A stretch of DNA of 64,000 bases, from NCBI RefSeq assembly GCF_000472445.1, contig NZ_AXAJ01000021.1, forward strand, positions 21,842 through 85,841. The letters run 5' to 3'. The notes beneath the pieces were generated by a model. It did no database searches. It was not told the origin of the DNA and saw nothing but the letters and a program-made list of their open reading frames with translations. The position numbers were made by a program, and so were the translations under genes. Each line of letters opens with the position of its first letter. Position 1 is the stretch's first letter. This document shows, one piece after another, positions 8,707-16,836 of this stretch. Origin of the DNA: Burkholderia sp. WSM2230. Lineage in GTDB: Bacteria > Pseudomonadota > Gammaproteobacteria > Burkholderiales > Burkholderiaceae.

Positions 8707-9378
8707 ATGACCACGCAGATTCTGTTTATCCGGCACGGCGAGACCGACTGGAACCGCATCAAGCGCATTCAAGGGCATATCGACATTCCGCTCGCCGCGG
8801 TGGGAGTTGCCCAGGCGCAAAACCTCGCGCGTCGTATCGCGGATGAAGCGAAGCGCGGCGCGCGACTCGATGCGATCTATTCGAGCGACCTGCAGCGCGC
8901 GCGGCAAACGGCGCAGCCGATCGCGGACGCACTCGGCTTGCCGGTGCAATTGCGCGAAGGTTTGCGCGAGCGTTCCTACGGCGCGTTCCAGGGCCACGAC
9001 AGCGACGAAATCGCCGCGCGTTTTCCGGATGAATACGCGCATTGGCAAACCCGCGACCCCGGCTTCGCGCCGCCCGAGGGCGAGTCGCAGCGCGCGTTCT
9101 ATCACCGGGTGCTGCATGCAATCGAGCCGCTGGTCGCCGCGCATCCGGGCGGGCGGATCGCCTGCGTCGCGCATGGCGGTGTGCTCGACTGCGTGCGCCG
9201 CTTCGCATGCGGTTTGCCGCTCGATGCGCCGCGCGACTACACGTTGCTGAACACGAGCGTGAATGTGGTGGATTTCGACGATGGCCGCGCGACGATAGTG
9301 TCGTGGGGCGATGTATCGCATCTCGACGCGCCCAGCGCCGACGATAGTTTCAAGAAAGTCCCGGAACCGGGTCGCTAG
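8707..9378 (+). CDS. Histidine phosphatase family protein (phosphoglycerate-mutase-like)
   Basis: A 223-residue member of the histidine phosphatase superfamily. LFIRHGETDWN holds the catalytic RHG near residue 9. YSSDLQRARQTAQPI holds the second Arg, RERSYGAFQG the conserved Glu region, and VAHGGVLDCVRR the second catalytic His. These features fit cofactor-dependent phosphatases; the true substrate cannot be read and a mutase role is not proven. It ends the tyrS-dtd cluster with a 66-base gap. Confidence 0.9.
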   Translation: MTTQILFIRHGETDWNRIKRIQGHIDIPLAAVGVAQAQNLARRIADEAKRGARLDAIYSSDLQRARQTAQPIADALGLPVQLREGLRERSYGAFQGHDSDEIAARFPDEYAHWQTRDPGFAPPEGESQRAFYHRVLHAIEPLVAAHPGGRIACVAHGGVLDCVRRFACGLPLDAPRDYTLLNTSVNVVDFDDGRATIVSWGDVSHLDAPSADDSFKKVPEPGR

Positions 9379-9394
9379 TTGCGTGCCGCGCTTG

Positions 9395-9535
9395 TTACGA
9401 GCGAGCTCGCCGCGCCCGGCTTGGCTCCAGTTGAGCCTGGCTTCGCTCAGCGCGAGTCCAACAGAGCTCAGTCCCGACTCCTTCCGTCTCAGCTCACCTT
9501 GGCTTGGCTCAGCCCAGCTCAACCGCAACTCCGGC
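9395..9535. repeat. Imperfect short repeats between convergent genes
   Basis: Variants of GGCTTGGCTC, GAGCCTGGC and AGCTCAGC recur with no fixed period between the phosphatase and the MpaB-family gene. Several copies can pair with each other into hairpins, so the stretch may serve as a transcription barrier. I see no coding potential. Confidence 0.5.
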
Positions 9536-10480
9536 TCAGCGCGAATCGGTTCCACGCGCGGCGGCAACGCGGCGGCGCGCCCGCTTCGACACCCCATTCA
9601 CTAGCGCCCATCTGATGACAGGCGCAACGAGGCGCACGCCGGGCCTTGCCACGGCGCGGCGCATCAGCGCATGGCGTTCGAAACCCAGCATTGCCTGCGC
9701 CCAGTCGGGCAGAAGATCGACGCCCGCATTGAACATCAGCACACCGGCCGGACGCATGGCGGCACTGGGTGCCGGCGCATTCTTTAAAACTCGCACGACC
9801 TCGCGAGTGCGTTCGCTCGCCACCAGTTTCGGCTGCATGGTCAGCAGATAGGCATCGATCTCGGCGCGCGAGCGCGGAATGTCAGACGCGCCGAGCATCT
9901 GCGCGATGCGCGCGGTTTCCGCGAAATACTGGTCCTGCGCAGCAACGGAAAGCGCCGGATTCACATAGCGAAGATGCGCGGTCATGAAGCTGGACACTTC
10001 TGCGACGTGCACCCACGTCAGCAGCGCCGGTTCGCTCGCGCGATACGGCCGGCCATCCGGCGCGACGCCGCTCACGCCCAGGTGAATGCGCTTCACGCGT
10101 TCTATCAGCGCAAGCGCATCATGCCGGCTGCCGTACGTCGTGCCGGCGATGAACGTCGCCGTCCGGCGCAGGCGCCCGAGAATATCGGTGCGAAACGTGG
10201 AGTGATCCCACACGCCGGCGAGCGCGAGCGGATGCAACGCCTGAAGCAGCAGCGCGCTGATGCCGCCGGTCATCATCGACGTGAAATCGGCGTGGACTTT
10301 CCAGCACACCGAGTCGGGGCCGAACAGGCCCGGGTCGCCGGGCGGCGATGAATAGTCGAGTGTCGGGCCGCTGCCGGTCGTCAGGTGCGTGACGCCGGCC
10401 GCGAGCTTCGAGCGCAATCTTCCGGTGAGCGCCTGTGCAAGCGTGCCGGGAGATCGGGCTTGTCTCGTCTCGTCGGACAT
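9536..10480 (-). CDS. Oxygenase MpaB family protein (DUF2236)
   Basis: A 314-residue protein of the MpaB/latex-clearing-like oxygenase family, whose characterised members are haem-dependent. GPDSVCWKVHADFTSMMTGGISALLLQALHPLALAGV is the family's N-terminal core (about residues 55-90). RRTATFIAGTTYG and LLTWVHVAEVSSFMTAHLRY follow; the His in WVHVAE is the likely haem-region residue. The last 15 residues are Arg-rich. The substrate is unknown. It lies 47 bases downstream of ruvB on the same strand and may be co-transcribed. Confidence 0.88.
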   Translation of the reverse strand: MSDETRQARSPGTLAQALTGRLRSKLAAGVTHLTTGSGPTLDYSSPPGDPGLFGPDSVCWKVHADFTSMMTGGISALLLQALHPLALAGVWDHSTFRTDILGRLRRTATFIAGTTYGSRHDALALIERVKRIHLGVSGVAPDGRPYRASEPALLTWVHVAEVSSFMTAHLRYVNPALSVAAQDQYFAETARIAQMLGASDIPRSRAEIDAYLLTMQPKLVASERTREVVRVLKNAPAPSAAMRPAGVLMFNAGVDLLPDWAQAMLGFERHALMRRAVARPGVRLVAPVIRWALVNGVSKRARRRVAAARGTDSR

Positions 10481-10527
10481 TGTTTGATCCGTCTCGCTAC
10501 GCCGTGCCGCTCATGGTCAGGCCGCGC

Positions 10528-11592
10528 TCACGTCGCAGCCGAGTCCCACAGGCCAGGCAGTGTGCTCGACGCGTCCGGCGCCGCGAGCCCGAAGTGCCGG
10601 TAGGTAAGCAGCGTGGCGACGCGGCCGCGCGGCGTACGCTGCAGGAAGCCTTGCTGGATCAGATACGGCTCGAGTACGTCTTCGATCGTGTCGCGCTCCT
10701 CGCCGATTGCGGCCGCCAGATTGTCGACGCCGACCGGACCGCCGTCGAACTTGTGCAGGATCGCTTCGAGCAGTTTGCGGTCCATCAGGTCGAAGCCGAC
10801 CGCGTCGACGTCGAGCATGCGGAGCGCCGCGTCCGCGACTTGCGCGGTGATGTTGCCGTCGGCCTTGACCTCGGCGAAATCGCGCACGCGCCGCAGCAGC
10901 CGGTTGGCGATACGCGGCGTGCCGCGCGCGCGCCTCGCTATTTCGAACGCGCCGTCCGGATGAATCTGCGCATTCAGCAGCGAAGCCGAACGCGTGACGA
11001 TACGCGCGAGCTCCTCGGCGTTATAGAATTCGAGCCGCGCGACGATGCCGAAGCGATCGCGTAGCGGATTGGTCAGCATGCCCGCGCGGGTGGTCGCGCC
11101 GACCAGCGTGAATGGCTGCAAGTCCAGCTTCACGCTGCGCGCGGCCGGCCCTTCGCCGATCATGATGTCGATCTGATAATCCTCGAGCGCGGGGTACAGA
11201 ATTTCCTCGACGACCGGCGAGAGCCGGTGAATTTCGTCGATGAACAGCACGTCGTTTGCTTCCAGATTGGTGAGCAGCGCGGCGAGGTCGCCGGCACGCT
11301 CGAGCACCGGCCCGGAGGTTTGCCGCAGATTTACGCCCATTTCGCGCGCGATGATGTGCGCGAGCGTGGTCTTGCCCAAGCCCGGCGGCCCGAACAGCAA
11401 TACGTGGTCAAGCGATTCCGAACGGCGCCGGGCAGCCTCGATAAAGATTTCGAGCTGGCCGCGCACTTTTTCCTGCCCGACATATTCTTCGAGCTGGCGC
11501 GGGCGCAACGCGCGTTCGAACGCTTCCTCGTTCGGCGAGACGGGCGTGGCCGCGATGATGCGCTCGGCGGCGAGTTTGTCGGTTTCGATCAT
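10528..11592 (-). CDS. ruvB: Holliday junction branch-migration ATPase RuvB
   Basis: A 354-residue AAA+ motor that, with RuvA, drives branch migration of Holliday junctions. Walker A is GPPGLGKT at residues 68-75, Walker B ends in DEIH at 119-122. The arginine-finger region TRAGMLTNPLRDRFG and a C-terminal winged helix (IQQGFLQRTPRGRVAT) follow. Downstream of ruvA and ruvC on the same strand, separated from ruvA by about 200 bases of repeat-bearing DNA, so it may have its own promoter. Confidence 0.97.
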   Translation of the reverse strand: MIETDKLAAERIIAATPVSPNEEAFERALRPRQLEEYVGQEKVRGQLEIFIEAARRRSESLDHVLLFGPPGLGKTTLAHIIAREMGVNLRQTSGPVLERAGDLAALLTNLEANDVLFIDEIHRLSPVVEEILYPALEDYQIDIMIGEGPAARSVKLDLQPFTLVGATTRAGMLTNPLRDRFGIVARLEFYNAEELARIVTRSASLLNAQIHPDGAFEIARRARGTPRIANRLLRRVRDFAEVKADGNITAQVADAALRMLDVDAVGFDLMDRKLLEAILHKFDGGPVGVDNLAAAIGEERDTIEDVLEPYLIQQGFLQRTPRGRVATLLTYRHFGLAAPDASSTLPGLWDSAAT

Positions 11593-11707
11593 CTGCTCAT
11601 TGTACCGCGCGAGGCGCGTGGCGAAACCCGGCCGAACGGCCAGGCTGCGCCGTTTGCCGAGGTGTGCGAAGCTTGTCTGATCGCGCGTGGGACCGGCGCT
11701 CCGGTAT

Positions 11708-11790
11708 GAGGCTCAGGCATCAGGCTGAGGCTCCGGCATCAGGCTCCGGCATCAGCCTCCGGCTCCGGCATCAGGCTGAGGTCGGCTCAC
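11708..11790. repeat. Tandem repeat of a GGCTCCGGCATCA-type unit
   Basis: Near-identical 13-base units GGCTCMGGCATCA occur about four times, separated by GGCTGA or GCCTCC, in the ruvA-ruvB gap. The unit is partly self-complementary in alternate copies. No reading frame is supported. It is not a CRISPR because there are no unique spacers of constant length. Confidence 0.75.
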
Positions 11791-11793
11791 GCC

Positions 11794-12375
11794 TCACGCC
11801 TTAGACAAAGCCTTCAACGCAAGCTTGATCCCGTCCGACACGCCCGTTCCAGCCGGCACGTTCTTGATCGCCGCGAGGGCTTCCTTCTCCGAGTAGCCCA
11901 GCGCGAGCAGCGCGTTGAGAATGTCGGACGCGTGGTCGGATGCCGACACAGCGCCGGCCATTGCGCCGAGATCCGCACCGAGCTTGCCCTTGAGTTCGAG
12001 CAGCAGCCGCTCGGCCGTCTTCTTGCCGATGCCCGGCACGCGCGTCAGGCGCGCGGCGTCCTGCAGCGTGACCGTCTGCGAGAGTTCGTGCACGCTCATG
12101 CCGGAGAGCACAGCGAGCGCCATACGCGCGCCGATGCCGGAAATCTTCAGCAGCTCGCGGAAGGTGGAACGTTCCTCGGCGGTGCCGAAGCCGTATAGCA
12201 GATGCGCGTCTTCGCGCACGATCATTTGCGTGAGCAGCACGACGCGCTCGCCGGTGGACGGCAGATTGTAGAACGTGCTCATCGGCACATCGACTTCATA
12301 ACCGACGCCGTTGCAGTCGACGAGCAGATGCGGCGGGTTTTTTTCCAGCAGAACGCCGGCAATGCGACCGATCAT
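11794..12375 (-). CDS. ruvA: Holliday junction DNA-binding protein RuvA
   Basis: A 193-residue subunit that tetramerises on the junction and loads RuvB. MIGRIAGVLLEKNPPHLLVDCNGVGYEV is the N-terminal OB domain. The two helix-hairpin-helix segments are LLKISGIGARMALAVLS and LTRVPGIGKKTAERLLLEL. The C-terminal RuvB-binding domain ends LGYSEKEALAAIKNV. An in-frame start at 12447 exists, but conservation starts at 12375. ruvC lies upstream with a 166-base gap. Confidence 0.97.
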   Translation of the reverse strand: MIGRIAGVLLEKNPPHLLVDCNGVGYEVDVPMSTFYNLPSTGERVVLLTQMIVREDAHLLYGFGTAEERSTFRELLKISGIGARMALAVLSGMSVHELSQTVTLQDAARLTRVPGIGKKTAERLLLELKGKLGADLGAMAGAVSASDHASDILNALLALGYSEKEALAAIKNVPAGTGVSDGIKLALKALSKA

Positions 12376-12541
12376 GGCGAGTTCAATCTTGTGAGAAAGG
12401 GCGAGTGTAGCGCAGCGTGTGCGCGCCGCTGATGGCGGCCCGGGCATCGCGCGAAAAAAATGGTTGCCGGCTGCACGTGAAAGCGTGCGGGGGGCGCGGG
12501 ACGCGCGCGGCGGCGTGACGCCAGGAAGGCGCGGCGAACGT

Positions 12542-13084
12542 TTAGCCGACCAGACGCCCGCGTCTCACGCGCAATCCCTTCTTTGCCAGCGACGGCGCGA
12601 TGTCGCCGAGGGTGCCCAAAGTCGTGCCGCCGTGTGCGTGGCAGATCGCCATGCCGAGCGCGTCGGCGGCGTCGGTGCCTGGCACGCCGGACAGGTTGAG
12701 CAGGCGCACGACCATCTGCTGCATCTGCTCCTTGGTCGCGCGGCCGTAGCCCACCACGGCCTGCTTCAACTGCAGCGCGGTGTATTCGGCGACCGGCACG
12801 CCGCCCGCCACCAGGCCGCAAATCGCCGCGCCGCGCGCCTGGCCGAGCAGCAAAGTGGACTGCGGATTCACGTTGACGAACACCTTTTCGATCGCCGATT
12901 GATCCGGCGAGTGCTGGCGGATCAGCGTCGAAATGCCCTCAAAAATGGTGCCGAGGCGCGACGGCAGGTCGGCGTCGGCGGTCTTTATGACGCCGCTCGC
13001 GACGTAGCTAAGTGTGTGTCCGCTCTGGTCGATCACGCCGAAGCCGGTGACGCGCAAGCCTGGGTCGATACCGAGAATTCTCAT
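12542..13084 (-). CDS. ruvC: Holliday junction resolvase RuvC
   Basis: A 180-residue nuclease that nicks Holliday junctions symmetrically. The catalytic acidic residues are visible: Asp in MRILGIDPGLR, Glu in SAIEKVF, and the Asp pair in GTDAADALGMAICH. A second in-frame ATG four codons upstream (13096) exists, but MRILGIDPG at 13084 is the family start. First gene of the ruvC-ruvA-ruvB series, downstream of purH with convergent small gene 13213-13452 between. Confidence 0.97.
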   Translation of the reverse strand: MRILGIDPGLRVTGFGVIDQSGHTLSYVASGVIKTADADLPSRLGTIFEGISTLIRQHSPDQSAIEKVFVNVNPQSTLLLGQARGAAICGLVAGGVPVAEYTALQLKQAVVGYGRATKEQMQQMVVRLLNLSGVPGTDAADALGMAICHAHGGTTLGTLGDIAPSLAKKGLRVRRGRLVG

Positions 13085-13212
13085 GAAGTGCCGCACATGC
13101 GGTTAAGGCCAAGTGCCTGCGATACTACAACAGACACGTCGCGCGGCGGCCCGCAAAGCGCGGCGCGTGCGGAATAAAAACTGCTGGCTCTGTCGGAAGG
13201 AGGCGATCGCGT

Positions 13213-13452
13213 ATGCAGCGCTATCGAAACAGGAGTGGGAAATCCGGCGTCGTCGCGTATGAAATCGGCGATGACTTTGTTGCCGCTCGCTTCAACTCGG
13301 GCACGACGTACTGGTACTCGGAAAAGAGCGTCGGCGAAAAACATGTGGCCGCGCTCAAGCGACTCGCAAAACGCGGCGAGGGCTTGGGCACATACATCAG
13401 CCAGCACCAGGACGTGAGGGACGGCTACGAGCGCAAAGACCCTCCGGACTGA
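13213..13452 (+). CDS. Small KTSC-domain-like protein
   Basis: A 79-residue protein with a pattern GVVAYEIGDDFVAARFNSGTTYWYSEKSVG that resembles the KTSC domain, a short beta-rich domain of unknown function found alone or beside lysyl-tRNA synthetase domains. The rest, KHVAALKRLAKRGEGLGTYISQH, is helical and basic. GGAGGCG at 13198-13204 is a good ribosome-binding site. It stands alone between ruvC and purH, both on the other strand, and shares a two-way terminator with purH. Confidence 0.75.
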   Translation: MQRYRNRSGKSGVVAYEIGDDFVAARFNSGTTYWYSEKSVGEKHVAALKRLAKRGEGLGTYISQHQDVRDGYERKDPPD

Positions 13453-13532
13453 CCACTGACACGCGATGCTGACTGCAACCGCTGACTCCGACCGCCGCGC
13501 CGACAAGACGCACATAAGACACCGGCAAAACA

Positions 13533-13565
13533 AAACGGCCCGACGGAAATTTCCACCGGGCCGTT
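13533..13565. terminator. Two-way terminator between the KTSC gene and purH
   Basis: AAACGGCCCG and CGGGCCGTT pair around a loop. An A-rich left flank and T-containing right flank mean it could end transcripts from both convergent genes. Confidence 0.7.
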
Positions 13566-13630
13566 CTATCGTCTCTTACAGCGGCTCCAACAACAACTCG
13601 CCACCGCTCAAGCGAAATCCAATACCGCAA

Positions 13631-15196
13631 TCAATGCCGGAAGTGACGCACACCAGTCAGCACCATCGCAATGTTGTGCTCGTCCGCGGCGCTCACCACT
13701 TCGTCGTCGCGCATGGAGCCGCCCGGCTGGATCACGCACGTCGCGCCCGCTGCCACGACCACGTCAAGGCCGTCGCGGAACGGGAAGAACGCGTCCGACG
13801 CGACCGCCGAACCCGTCAGCGTCAAGCCGGCGTTCTGCGCCTTGATGCTCGCGATGCGCGCCGAGTCCACGCGGCTCATCTGGCCCGCGCCGACGCCGAG
13901 CGTCATGCCGTTGCCGCAGAACACGATGGCGTTCGACTTCACGTACTTCGCCACGCGCCATGCGAACAGCAGGTCGTCCATTTCCTTCGGCGTGGGGTGA
14001 CGCTTGGTGACCACGCGCAGTTCGCGCGGCTGAACATTCTTCGAATCCAGCGATTGAACCAGCAGGCCGCCGCCCACACGCTTCAGATCGAATGCGTTAT
14101 GGCCTTCGCCCAGCGCAATTTCCAGGAGACGCACATTCTGCTTCGCCGCGAACACCTGGCGCGCTTCTGCGCTGAACGACGGCGCGATCAGCACCTCGAC
14201 GAACTGCTTGGCCACGGCTTGCGCCGCTGCTTCGTCCACTTCGCGATTGAAGGCGATGATGCCGCCGAACGCCGAGGTCGGGTCGGTCTGGAACGCCTTC
14301 GAATACGCTTCGTTCGCGTCCGCGCCGACCGCCACGCCGCAGGGATTGGCGTGCTTGACAATCACGCAGGCCGGCACGTCGAAGGTCTTCACACATTCCC
14401 ACGCAGCGTCGGAATCCGCGATGTTGTTGTACGACAGTTCCTTACCCTGCAGCTGGTTGTAGTTCGCCAGCGCGCCGGCCGGCACCGACAGATCGCGGTA
14501 GAACGCCGCGCTTTGATGCGGGTTTTCGCCGTAACGCAGGTCCTGCACCTTGTCGAAGGCCAGGTTGAACGTAGCCGGATACGTGTTGCGCGACGCGTGC
14601 TGTAGCTCGTCGGTAAGGCTCGTCAGATAGTTCGTAATCGCGCCGTCGTACTGCGCCGTATGCGCGAAAACCTTGGTCGCGAGACGGAAGTTGGTCTTGT
14701 ACGACACGCTGTTGTTGCTCGCGCGCATTTCCTCGAGCACGACCGCGTAGTCGGCCGGGTCGACCACCACCGTCACGTCGCGATGATTCTTCGCGGCCGA
14801 GCGCAGCATGGTGGGGCCGCCAATGTCGATGTTCTCGATCGCGTCTTCAAGCGAGCACTCTTCTTTCGACACCGTCTGCACGAACGGGTACAGGTTCACG
14901 ACCAGCAGGTCGATGGTCGGAATGTCGTGCTTTTCGAGCGCGGCCATGTGTTCCGGCAGATCGCGGCGCGCCAGAATGCCGCCGTGCACCTTCGGATGCA
15001 GCGTTTTCACGCGCCCGTCCAGCATTTCCGGGAAGCCCGTGTAGTCGGCGACTTCGGTGACGGAGAGGCCCGCGTCCGCGAGCAGTTTCGCAGTGCCGCC
15101 GGTCGACAGGATCTTGACGCCGAGGTCCGACAGCGACCTGGCGAAGTCGACGATGCCGGACTTGTCGGAAACGGAGATGAGCGCTTGCTTGATCAT
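13631..15196 (-). CDS. purH: Bifunctional AICAR transformylase / IMP cyclohydrolase
   Basis: A 521-residue enzyme for the last two steps of IMP synthesis. The N-terminal cyclohydrolase (MGS-like) domain starts IKQALISVSDKSGIVDFA and includes LSTGGTAKLLADAG and HPKVHGGILARRD. The transformylase domain includes the catalytic Lys-His of VIVKHANPCGVA and ends AFFPFRDGLDVVVAAGATCVIQPGGSMRDDEV. Full length. Located 55 bases after fis on the same strand, as part of dusB-fis-purH. Confidence 0.97.
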   Translation of the reverse strand: MIKQALISVSDKSGIVDFARSLSDLGVKILSTGGTAKLLADAGLSVTEVADYTGFPEMLDGRVKTLHPKVHGGILARRDLPEHMAALEKHDIPTIDLLVVNLYPFVQTVSKEECSLEDAIENIDIGGPTMLRSAAKNHRDVTVVVDPADYAVVLEEMRASNNSVSYKTNFRLATKVFAHTAQYDGAITNYLTSLTDELQHASRNTYPATFNLAFDKVQDLRYGENPHQSAAFYRDLSVPAGALANYNQLQGKELSYNNIADSDAAWECVKTFDVPACVIVKHANPCGVAVGADANEAYSKAFQTDPTSAFGGIIAFNREVDEAAAQAVAKQFVEVLIAPSFSAEARQVFAAKQNVRLLEIALGEGHNAFDLKRVGGGLLVQSLDSKNVQPRELRVVTKRHPTPKEMDDLLFAWRVAKYVKSNAIVFCGNGMTLGVGAGQMSRVDSARIASIKAQNAGLTLTGSAVASDAFFPFRDGLDVVVAAGATCVIQPGGSMRDDEVVSAADEHNIAMVLTGVRHFRH

Positions 15197-15251
15197 GATG
15201 AAGACGAAAAGCCGAAGGGAAACGTGGCAGGGCGCGAGAAAACTACCTGCG

Positions 15252-15485
15252 CTACAACAGACCGTGCTGTTGCAGCTTCTTGCGCAGCGTATTGCGGTTG
15301 ATGCCGAGATACTCGGCGGCCAGCGACTGATTGCCGCCGGCCTGCTCGAGCACCACTTCGAGCAGGGGTTTTTCCACGCACGAGATCACCATGTCATAGA
15401 CGTCGTGCGGATTCGAGCCGTCGAGGTCCTGGAAGTACATGCCCAGGCTGTCGCGGACAGATTGTTCGATATTGTTCTTGCTCAT
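15252..15485 (-). CDS. fis: Fis family DNA-binding regulator
   Basis: A 77-residue nucleoid-associated protein of the Fis family. The C-terminal helix-turn-helix is NQSLAAEYLGINRNTLRKKLQQHGL. The N-terminal half (MSKNNIEQSVRDSLGMYFQDL) forms the beta-hairpin/helix A region. Slightly shorter than E. coli Fis (98). The frame extends upstream to 15848, but that is antisense-like composition inside dusB. Its ATG overlaps the dusB stop in an ATGA, so translation is probably coupled, as in the E. coli dusB-fis operon. Confidence 0.94.
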   Translation of the reverse strand: MSKNNIEQSVRDSLGMYFQDLDGSNPHDVYDMVISCVEKPLLEVVLEQAGGNQSLAAEYLGINRNTLRKKLQQHGLL

Positions 15486-16558
15486 GCTGCTAGTCGGTCG
15501 GTGTGGTCCTCGCCGCTCGTGCCCGATGCGGGGTTGCCAACTGTTTCGTCGACGTAGACGAGGCGCTCGGAGATCGCCTTCTGTGCGTCGAAAAATTCGT
15601 TGACGGCGAGGAGTTGTTCGCGCGTGGTGTCGAGCGTATTCATGCGATGCCGGAACACGTTGGCGCCAGAAAGGCCGCGAGTGTACCAGCCGATGTGCTT
15701 GCGCGCAGTGCGAACGCCGGTAAATTCCCCGTAAAACGCGTAGTGATCTTCCAGGTGCTCGTTCATGACCTGCTGGATTTCGTCGATGCGCGGCGGCGGC
15801 AGCAGCTCGCCGGTTTGCAGGAAGTGCTCGATCTCGCGGAAGAGCCACGGGCGCCCCTGCGCCGCGCGACCGATCATGATGGCGTCCGCACCGGTCGCGG
15901 CCAGCACGTGGCGCGCCTTTTCCGGCGACGTTATGTCGCCGTTGGCCACCACCGGAATACGCACGGCGGCCTTAACGGCGGCGATGGTCTCGTATTCGGC
16001 GTCGCCGTGATACAGGTCGGCGCGCGTACGGCCATGCACCGTCAGCATGGAAATGCCGGCGGCTTCCGCGAGCCGCGCGACGTTCAGCGCGTTCTTGTTC
16101 TCGCGATTCCAGCCGGTGCGGATTTTCAGCGTGACAGGCACGGCGTCCGGACCGACGCCCACCGCGCCCACCACCGCCTCGACGATGCGCTGCACGAGCG
16201 GCTCGTTCTGCAACAGGGCGGAGCCGGCCGCCACGTTGCACACCTTCTTGGCCGGGCAGCCCATATTGATGTCGATGATCTGTGCGCCGTTCGCCACGTT
16301 GTAGCGGGCGGCTTCGGCCATCATCGCGGGATCGGCGCCGGCGATCTGTACGGCAATCGGCTCGACTTCGCCCGCGTGGTTCGCGCGGCGCATGGTTTTC
16401 TCGCTCTTCCACAGCTGCGCATTCGACGCGACCATTTCCGACACGGCATAGCCTGCGCCGAGCCGTTTGCAAAGCTGCCGGAACGGACGGTCGGTCACGC
16501 CGGCCATGGGCGCGACGAACAGGTTATTGCGCAGATTGTGCGAGCCGATGGTAGGCAT
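15482..16558 (-). CDS. dusB: tRNA-dihydrouridine synthase B
   Basis: A 358-residue FMN enzyme that reduces uridine to dihydrouridine in the tRNA D-loop. PMAGVTDRPFRQLCKRLGAG is the flavin-binding start. INMGCPAKKVCNVAAGSALL carries the catalytic Cys, and ADAIMIGRAAQGRPWLF is the conserved phosphate-binding end of the barrel. The helical domain closes with REQLLAVNEFFDAQ. Length is normal, with an extra C-terminal tail (GNPASGTSGEDHTDRLAA). First gene of dusB-fis. Confidence 0.96.
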   Translation of the reverse strand: MPTIGSHNLRNNLFVAPMAGVTDRPFRQLCKRLGAGYAVSEMVASNAQLWKSEKTMRRANHAGEVEPIAVQIAGADPAMMAEAARYNVANGAQIIDINMGCPAKKVCNVAAGSALLQNEPLVQRIVEAVVGAVGVGPDAVPVTLKIRTGWNRENKNALNVARLAEAAGISMLTVHGRTRADLYHGDAEYETIAAVKAAVRIPVVANGDITSPEKARHVLAATGADAIMIGRAAQGRPWLFREIEHFLQTGELLPPPRIDEIQQVMNEHLEDHYAFYGEFTGVRTARKHIGWYTRGLSGANVFRHRMNTLDTTREQLLAVNEFFDAQKAISERLVYVDETVGNPASGTSGEDHTDRLAA

Positions 16559-16836
16559 GACGTACGTGGACGCGCGCGGCGCCGATCACCGAAAGTGTCA
16601 ATCGGAGCGTTCGCGAAATGCGAGGGAAAACCGCTATTTTAGCGTTAACGGATGGCCCGCACTTCAGTGGCGGGCGTTGTAAGTCGTTAAATCGCCTATG
16701 AAAGTGGTCGGCGTCATAGAGGGCGGCGACTCGCGGGGCGGGTCCCGGTCTGGCTGGAAATGCTGATCCGGCGGCTGTTTTTACTGCGGCTGATGTGGAC
16801 GCCGTGCCGGGCGCGCCACAACAAAGCGTGCCGTGC
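16559..16836 (-). promoter_or_regulatory. Upstream region of dusB-fis
   Basis: No gene is supported. Leftward reading shows TAAAAT as a -10-like box inside the short inverted repeat CGCTATTTTAGCG (16632-16644), and a hairpin GCCCGC/GCGGGC at 16654-16675. Either could be the dusB promoter region or a weak end for ubiH. Confidence 0.35.

Noticed and set aside
8110..9597. 495-residue minus-strand frame opposite dtd and the phosphatase gene
   Set aside because: dtd and the phosphatase have conserved active-site motifs; this frame has none.
11708..11790. Possible CRISPR array
   Set aside because: Units are 13 bases, with no constant-length unique spacers and no cas genes in the window.
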